From CAYMRL01 sp964473205 (lineage in GTDB: Bacteria > Deinococcota > Deinococci > Deinococcales > Trueperaceae): a DNA stretch of 9,121 bases. The notes under the pieces are model-generated. The model was not told where the DNA came from and did no database searches. It saw nothing but the letters and a program-made list of their open reading frames with translations. Location of the stretch: positions 1 through 9,121 of the forward strand of contig CAYYOK010000132.1 of assembly GCA_964473205.1 (NCBI GenBank), in the 5' to 3' direction. This document shows positions 5,227 through 9,121 of the stretch, one piece after another (within the stretch, counting starts at the first letter, position 1; every line of letters starts with the position of its first letter). Made by a program: the position numbers and the translations under genes.

Positions 5227-7368
5227 TCAGCGCAGCTCCACCTGCACCCGCGCAGCCCGCCCCACGGCATCCACGACCGACAACGTCACGAAACCGGGGC
5301 CATCCAGCGCCAAACGCAGCTCGCGCTCGTAGCTGCCTGACGCCACCGGCAGGCCGTTGGCGAACCAGGTGAACGGCGCCTGGCCGCGCTCGACGCGCGC
5401 AGGGATGCCGCCGGGCAACGGCGTGAGGGCGGCGCCCTCGGGCGGGAAGGTCAGGCGCGGCGCGTCCTCGGCCTCGATGAGGCGCGCGCCGAGCCGGCGC
5501 AGGTGCGCGGGCAGGTCGCTATTGTCCGTGGTCACCAGCGCTCCCGGGGGCGAGGGCGGCAGCGCGACGACCCCGCCGAGGCGCGCGAAGATCTCGAAGA
5601 GCAGCGGAGCCGCGACCTCGACCCCGTACATCCCCGGCACCGGCGAGCCGTCGGGTCGCCCTACCCAGACGCCGGCCACACGCGCGCCGTCGAAGCCGAG
5701 CGCGAGCGCGTCGCGGTGGCCGTGCGAGGTGCCGGTCTTGAACGCCAGTGGCCAGCTCGGCAGCCCAGCCGGCCGAGGGGCGCCGGCCAGGACGTCGGCC
5801 ACCTGCCAGGCCGCCTCCGGCGTCATCAGCCTGGGGCCAGGGTCGGTGGCGGTCTCCCCACCGAGCGCCGTCAGCGCCCGCGCCTCGCCGCCGTGTGCGA
5901 TCGCGGCGTAGAGCTGCACGAGCCCTTCGAGGCTGACGCCGATGCCGCCGAGCGCTATCGCCAGTCCCGGAGCGTCACCCGGTACGACAGCGCCGACCCC
6001 GGCCTGCCGCAACGACGACAGCAGCCTGGCAGGCCCGAGGGCTTCCGTCAGGGCCACCGCCGGCAGGTTGAGCGACGCCTCCAGCGCCTCGCGTGCGCTC
6101 ACCACGCCGCGGAAGATGCCGTCGAAGTTCTGCGGCGCGTAGCCGGAGTAGTCCTCGGGGCGGTCGTCGAGCAGCGTCGCCGGGTGGGCGATGCCGTCGG
6201 AGAACGCCAGACCGTAGATCAGCGGCTTGAGCGTCGAGCCGGGCGAGCGCAGCGCCTGGGTCATGTCGACGAAGCCGTCTCGCGCGTCGCTGGTGTAGTC
6301 GGCCGAGCCGACGGTGGCGAGGATCGCGCCGGAGTCGGGATCCGCGACGACCAGGGCCACCGTAGCCTGAGGCGGCAGCCCGCGCAGCGCTGCCAGCGCC
6401 AAGGACTCGAGCGCCGCTTGCAGGTCGGCGTCGATCGTCGTTCGGTGGAGCCGTGCTGCGGGATCGGCCATGCGCAGGCGATCGGCGAGATGAGGGGCGA
6501 GAGCCGGGAAGGGCCGTCGGGCGCGAGGCAGCGCTTCGGCTCGAGCCGCGCCCGCGGCTTCCCCGGTCAGCGCTCCGGCGGCCACGGCACGCTCCAAGAC
6601 GCGGTCCCTTGCCGAGCGCGCCGCCTCCTGATGCGCATCGGGCGTGCGAGCGGTCGGCGCCTGCGGCAGCGCGACGAGCAGCGCCGCCTCGGCCTCGGTG
6701 AGGCGCTGGGGCTCCTTGCCGAACCAGGCGAGGCTGCCGGCGCGGACGCCCTCGAGGTTGCCTCCCATCGGCGCGAGGTTCAGGTAGAGGGCGAGGATCT
6801 CGTCCTTGCTCAGCTGGCGCTCGAGCGCCAACGCCAAGCGCACCTGGCGCAGCTTGCCTCGCAGGGTGCCGGTCGCGCCGTCCTCGAGGAGCCTCGCCAC
6901 CTGCATCGTCAGCGTCGAGCCGCCCGAGACCAAGCGGCCGCTCTGGGCCGACGACAGCGCGGCGCGCGCCAGGGCGAGCAGATCGACGCCGTCGTGCGAG
7001 TAGAAGCGCCGGTCCTCGTAGGCGATGAGCATCGCCACGTAGTTCGGGTCGACGCGGTCGGCGGTCACGGCGAGGCGCCAGCGTCCATCGCCCACCGTGT
7101 ACGCCCGCAGCAACCGCCCATCGCGCGCCAGCACCTCGACCGACGTCTCGGGCGTCAGAGCCGGGAGCTCGGTGGTGGCGACCCAGCGGTCGAACGCGAA
7201 GGTCAGGCCGATCGCGATGAGCAGGGGTGCGGCGAGGGCACGCACGGCTGAGCGAGCGCGCTCGACGGGGCCACCGCGCTCGACAGAGCGCGCGTGCCCG
7301 ATCGTGCCCGCATGCGCACGAGCGAGCGCGCGCACCAGCGACACCCCTGCGCCCCTGCTCCGGCTCAC
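5227..7368 (-). CDS. pbpC: Penicillin-binding protein 1C (bifunctional transglycosylase/transpeptidase)
   Basis: Membrane-anchored class A PBP that polymerises lipid II glycan strands and cross-links peptides in the periplasm. The 713 residues comprise a basic cytoplasmic tail (1-44), a membrane segment (about 45-59), a transglycosylase domain with catalytic E118 in YEDRRFYSHDG, GGSTLTMQ (150-156) and ERQLSKDEILALYLN (183-197), and a transpeptidase domain with SPGSTLK (nucleophile S378, K381), SLN (432-434) and KTGTS (544-548). A C-terminal beta-rich BiPBP_C-like domain (from about 620) is typical of PBP1C and separates it from PBP1A/1B. All catalytic motifs are present. The start is a GTG overlapping the stop of the A2M gene (GTGA), so the two are co-translated. 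An in-frame GTG at residue 42 would remove the tail but lacks a ribosome-binding site. Its neighbour implies a role in repairing murein at sites of envelope attack (known for E. coli yfhM-pbpC; inferred here). It ends 29 bases from the convergent hydrolase, with no strong terminator between them. Confidence 0.95.
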   Translation of the reverse strand: MSRSRGAGVSLVRALARAHAGTIGHARSVERGGPVERARSAVRALAAPLLIAIGLTFAFDRWVATTELPALTPETSVEVLARDGRLLRAYTVGDGRWRLAVTADRVDPNYVAMLIAYEDRRFYSHDGVDLLALARAALSSAQSGRLVSGGSTLTMQVARLLEDGATGTLRGKLRQVRLALALERQLSKDEILALYLNLAPMGGNLEGVRAGSLAWFGKEPQRLTEAEAALLVALPQAPTARTPDAHQEAARSARDRVLERAVAAGALTGEAAGAARAEALPRARRPFPALAPHLADRLRMADPAARLHRTTIDADLQAALESLALAALRGLPPQATVALVVADPDSGAILATVGSADYTSDARDGFVDMTQALRSPGSTLKPLIYGLAFSDGIAHPATLLDDRPEDYSGYAPQNFDGIFRGVVSAREALEASLNLPAVALTEALGPARLLSSLRQAGVGAVVPGDAPGLAIALGGIGVSLEGLVQLYAAIAHGGEARALTALGGETATDPGPRLMTPEAAWQVADVLAGAPRPAGLPSWPLAFKTGTSHGHRDALALGFDGARVAGVWVGRPDGSPVPGMYGVEVAAPLLFEIFARLGGVVALPPSPPGALVTTDNSDLPAHLRRLGARLIEAEDAPRLTFPPEGAALTPLPGGIPARVERGQAPFTWFANGLPVASGSYERELRLALDGPGFVTLSVVDAVGRAARVQVELR

Positions 7369-9121
7369 GGCCTTACTGTCAGCCTCCCCGTCTCGCCGAC
7401 GGCGCGGTTGACCGGCCGGTACATGTCCTCGACCAGCGGCGCGGCGTAGTGGTAGTCGCCGGGAGACACGGCGCGCACGAAGTAGGCGAGGCGCAGCGGC
7501 TCCGGCGAGGTCCAGGTCACGGCGGCGAGGAAACGGTCGGACCTGGCCTCGGTCGCTTCGGCGCCGGCGTGCACCGATAGCCAGTCGAGCGCGCGGACGT
7601 CGCCGGCGCGCAGGAGGTTGGCGTTGTCGATCTCGAAGCCTGCCGGGAGCGGATCGTCGATCATCAGCCGCCCGCCGGGAACGCCGCGGTCGGGCCGCAC
7701 CTCGAGCACGACGACGAGCCTGTCGCCGGCGCGCACGGAGCCGAGGTCGGCCGGCGCGCCGGCTGGCGTGTAGTGGCTGCGCGTGATCGTGTAGCCGACG
7801 CCCCCGGCTGCAGGCGCCTCCTCCGGCACCCCGAAGGTCGTGACGGTGACGGTCACCTCATCGTCGCCGACGTTCCTCAGCTCGCTGGCGACGCCGTCGT
7901 AGAGGCGCAGGACGTCGCCGCTGACCGCGTTCCCGTCCACCTCGAGCCCTTGGGCGGCGCTGCCCAGCGCCGTGGCGGCATGCAGCACCCAGACGGCCTC
8001 CTGCGTCGACATGTGGGAGGGCGTGCCGCCCTGGGCGACGAGCCCGGCCAGGCGCGCGCGGTCGACGACCACGCTGCCGGCCTCGACGGCGAGCGCCAGC
8101 AGGCCGGCGCGGTCGCGCAAGACGGTCCCGTAGTCCTCGCGCCAACCGTCGTCTTCCATCTCTGCGAGAGCCAGCTCCTGCGCCCGGGCGAACATGGCTT
8201 CCGAGCGGTCGCGCTCGCCGTAGGCGGCCAGGGCCGCCCCGAGCTGCGCCGCCGAGAGCGGCGTGTCGAAGCGATCTGGCAGCACGTCGGCGTAGTAGCG
8301 CAGGTCGCCGATGGCGGCCTCTCCGGCGCGGGCCAGCACGTAGAGGGCGTAGGCGTAGGACGCGCCGCCGCCTTGCATCGAGCCGGCCTGCGCCACCTCG
8401 TTGCGGAGGTTGTCGAGCGCGAGGCGCAGGGCGGTCGCCGGCACCACTACCCCCAGCGCCTCGGCGCGCAGCAGCACGTCGGTGGCGTAGGCGTCGAGCC
8501 ACAGGTCGAAGCCGCCGGCCGACCACAAGCCGAAGCTGCCGCCGCGGCCCTGACGCGTGAGCATCCGATCGACACCGGCCTGCAGCCAGACTCGTGCCTC
8601 GGCCTGCGTGGCGAGTCCGAGCCGAGCGACGGCGTTCGGCGCCAGCAGTAGCGGCTGCAGGCTCGAGGCGATCTGCTCGGTGCAGCCGTACGGGTAGCCG
8701 GTCAGCCGCAGGATCAGCCCGGGCGTGTCGAGAGCCGCTCCGAGGCCGGCGGCGAGGCTCGCGCGGGTCGTACCTGGCCGGAAGCCGGCCAGGACGGCGT
8801 CGTCGAAGAGGAAAGACTCGCCGGGCGCGAGCACCAGGCGCGTAGCCTGCGCCGTCTCAGGATCGGTGTGCAGTACGCTCAGGCGCAACTCGCGCGCGAT
8901 GACCGCACCGTCGGGCGTGGTGAGCTGCAAGCGGTAGACGTGATCGCCGAGCTCGGTCGGGCTCAGCGGCAGATCGAGCACGGCGCGTCCGCCCTCGCTC
9001 AGCTCGACGGTCGCTGGCGCCTCGGCCAGCCCGTGACCGGAGGCCTCGAGGCGCATCGTCCCAGCAGCGCCGGTCGCGTGCGTCAGCTCGAGCCGCAGGC
9101 GGCTCTGGTCGCCGGGCGTGA
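7365..9121 (-). CDS. Bacterial alpha-2-macroglobulin, C-terminal part (5' end outside window)
   Basis: Periplasmic, usually lipoprotein-anchored protease trap. Cleavage of a bait region by an invading protease activates an internal thioester that covalently captures it. About 585 residues are visible; the frame is open to the right edge, so the ATG at 9056 is internal. The thioester motif YPYGCTEQ is intact (Cys codon at 8682-8684, Gln at 8673-8675), so this is a thioester-bearing type A2M (YfhM/ECAM-like) rather than the thioester-less YfaS type. It is preceded by a macroglobulin-like beta domain (VLAPGESFLFDD) and followed by the helical thioester domain (QPLLLAPNAVARLG, WSAGGFDLWLDAYATDVLLRAEALG). 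The last 150 or so residues are the C-terminal macroglobulin domain, with IDDPLPAGFEIDNAN and VEDMYRPVNRAVG. Full-length family members have about 1500-1900 residues, so signal peptide, lipobox and bait region lie beyond the window. Its stop overlaps the pbpC start by four bases. Confidence 0.94.
   Translation of the reverse strand, partial: TPGDQSRLRLELTHATGAAGTMRLEASGHGLAEAPATVELSEGGRAVLDLPLSPTELGDHVYRLQLTTPDGAVIARELRLSVLHTDPETAQATRLVLAPGESFLFDDAVLAGFRPGTTRASLAAGLGAALDTPGLILRLTGYPYGCTEQIASSLQPLLLAPNAVARLGLATQAEARVWLQAGVDRMLTRQGRGGSFGLWSAGGFDLWLDAYATDVLLRAEALGVVVPATALRLALDNLRNEVAQAGSMQGGGASYAYALYVLARAGEAAIGDLRYYADVLPDRFDTPLSAAQLGAALAAYGERDRSEAMFARAQELALAEMEDDGWREDYGTVLRDRAGLLALAVEAGSVVVDRARLAGLVAQGGTPSHMSTQEAVWVLHAATALGSAAQGLEVDGNAVSGDVLRLYDGVASELRNVGDDEVTVTVTTFGVPEEAPAAGGVGYTITRSHYTPAGAPADLGSVRAGDRLVVVLEVRPDRGVPGGRLMIDDPLPAGFEIDNANLLRAGDVRALDWLSVHAGAEATEARSDRFLAAVTWTSPEPLRLAYFVRAVSPGDYHYAAPLVEDMYRPVNRAVGETGRLTVRP

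Noticed and set aside
5503..7251. 582-codon plus-strand open frame opposite pbpC
   Set aside because: Antisense of a gene with all PBP1C catalytic motifs; composition is dominated by Arg, Gln and Gly with no recognisable domain. Such long antisense frames are expected at this GC content.
1..9121. Search by eye for tRNA, rRNA, riboswitches, CRISPR arrays and insertion sequences
   Set aside because: Nearly all sequence is explained by protein genes; no cloverleaf, regularly spaced repeats, transposase motifs or terminal inverted repeats were noticed.

Overview
The window is 9.1 kb of very GC-rich, gene-dense bacterial DNA with almost no intergenic space. Genes recognised by protein motifs are an L-rhamnose catabolic operon on the minus strand, one broken alpha/beta hydrolase on the plus strand, and the end of an envelope module (alpha-2-macroglobulin plus penicillin-binding protein 1C) on the minus strand. 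Non-ATG starts (GTG, TTG) and 4-nt stop/start overlaps are frequent. The A2M-PbpC pair implies an outer-membrane-bearing (diderm) envelope. GC content together with a SorC-regulated RhaI/RhaB pathway would fit a Deinococcota (Truepera-like) or other high-GC diderm, but this taxonomic guess is weak.

Region 1 (1-3882, minus strand, read right to left): a SorC-family sugar-responsive regulator, an MtnA-type aldose-1-phosphate isomerase, L-rhamnose isomerase (RhaI) and the N-terminal 190 or so residues of rhamnulokinase (RhaB), which runs off the left edge. Regulator to mtnA and mtnA to rhaI are each joined by a 4-nt overlap, so they are almost certainly one translationally coupled transcript. 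RhaI and RhaB take rhamnose to rhamnulose-1-phosphate. The next step, an aldolase giving DHAP and lactaldehyde, would lie outside the window. The unexpected member is MtnA. Its product class (5-substituted ribulose-1-phosphates) can be cleaved by the same kind of class II aldolase, suggesting a merged deoxysugar/methylthioribose 'DHAP shunt'.

Region 2 (3883-4063): a 181-bp divergent intergenic region containing a 21-bp hyphenated palindrome around the only AT-rich patch. It is the best candidate operator for the SorC regulator.

Region 3 (4064-5197, plus strand): a PAF-acetylhydrolase-like alpha/beta hydrolase with an N-terminal membrane segment, interrupted by one in-frame TAA in an otherwise intact frame.

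Region 4 (5227-9121, minus strand): the C-terminal two-thirds or less of a bacterial alpha-2-macroglobulin with its CTEQ thioester motif, overlapping by 4 nt with a complete bifunctional peptidoglycan synthase PbpC. This is the known bacterial pairing of a protease trap with a cell-wall repair synthase. No RNA genes, mobile elements or CRISPR arrays were seen.
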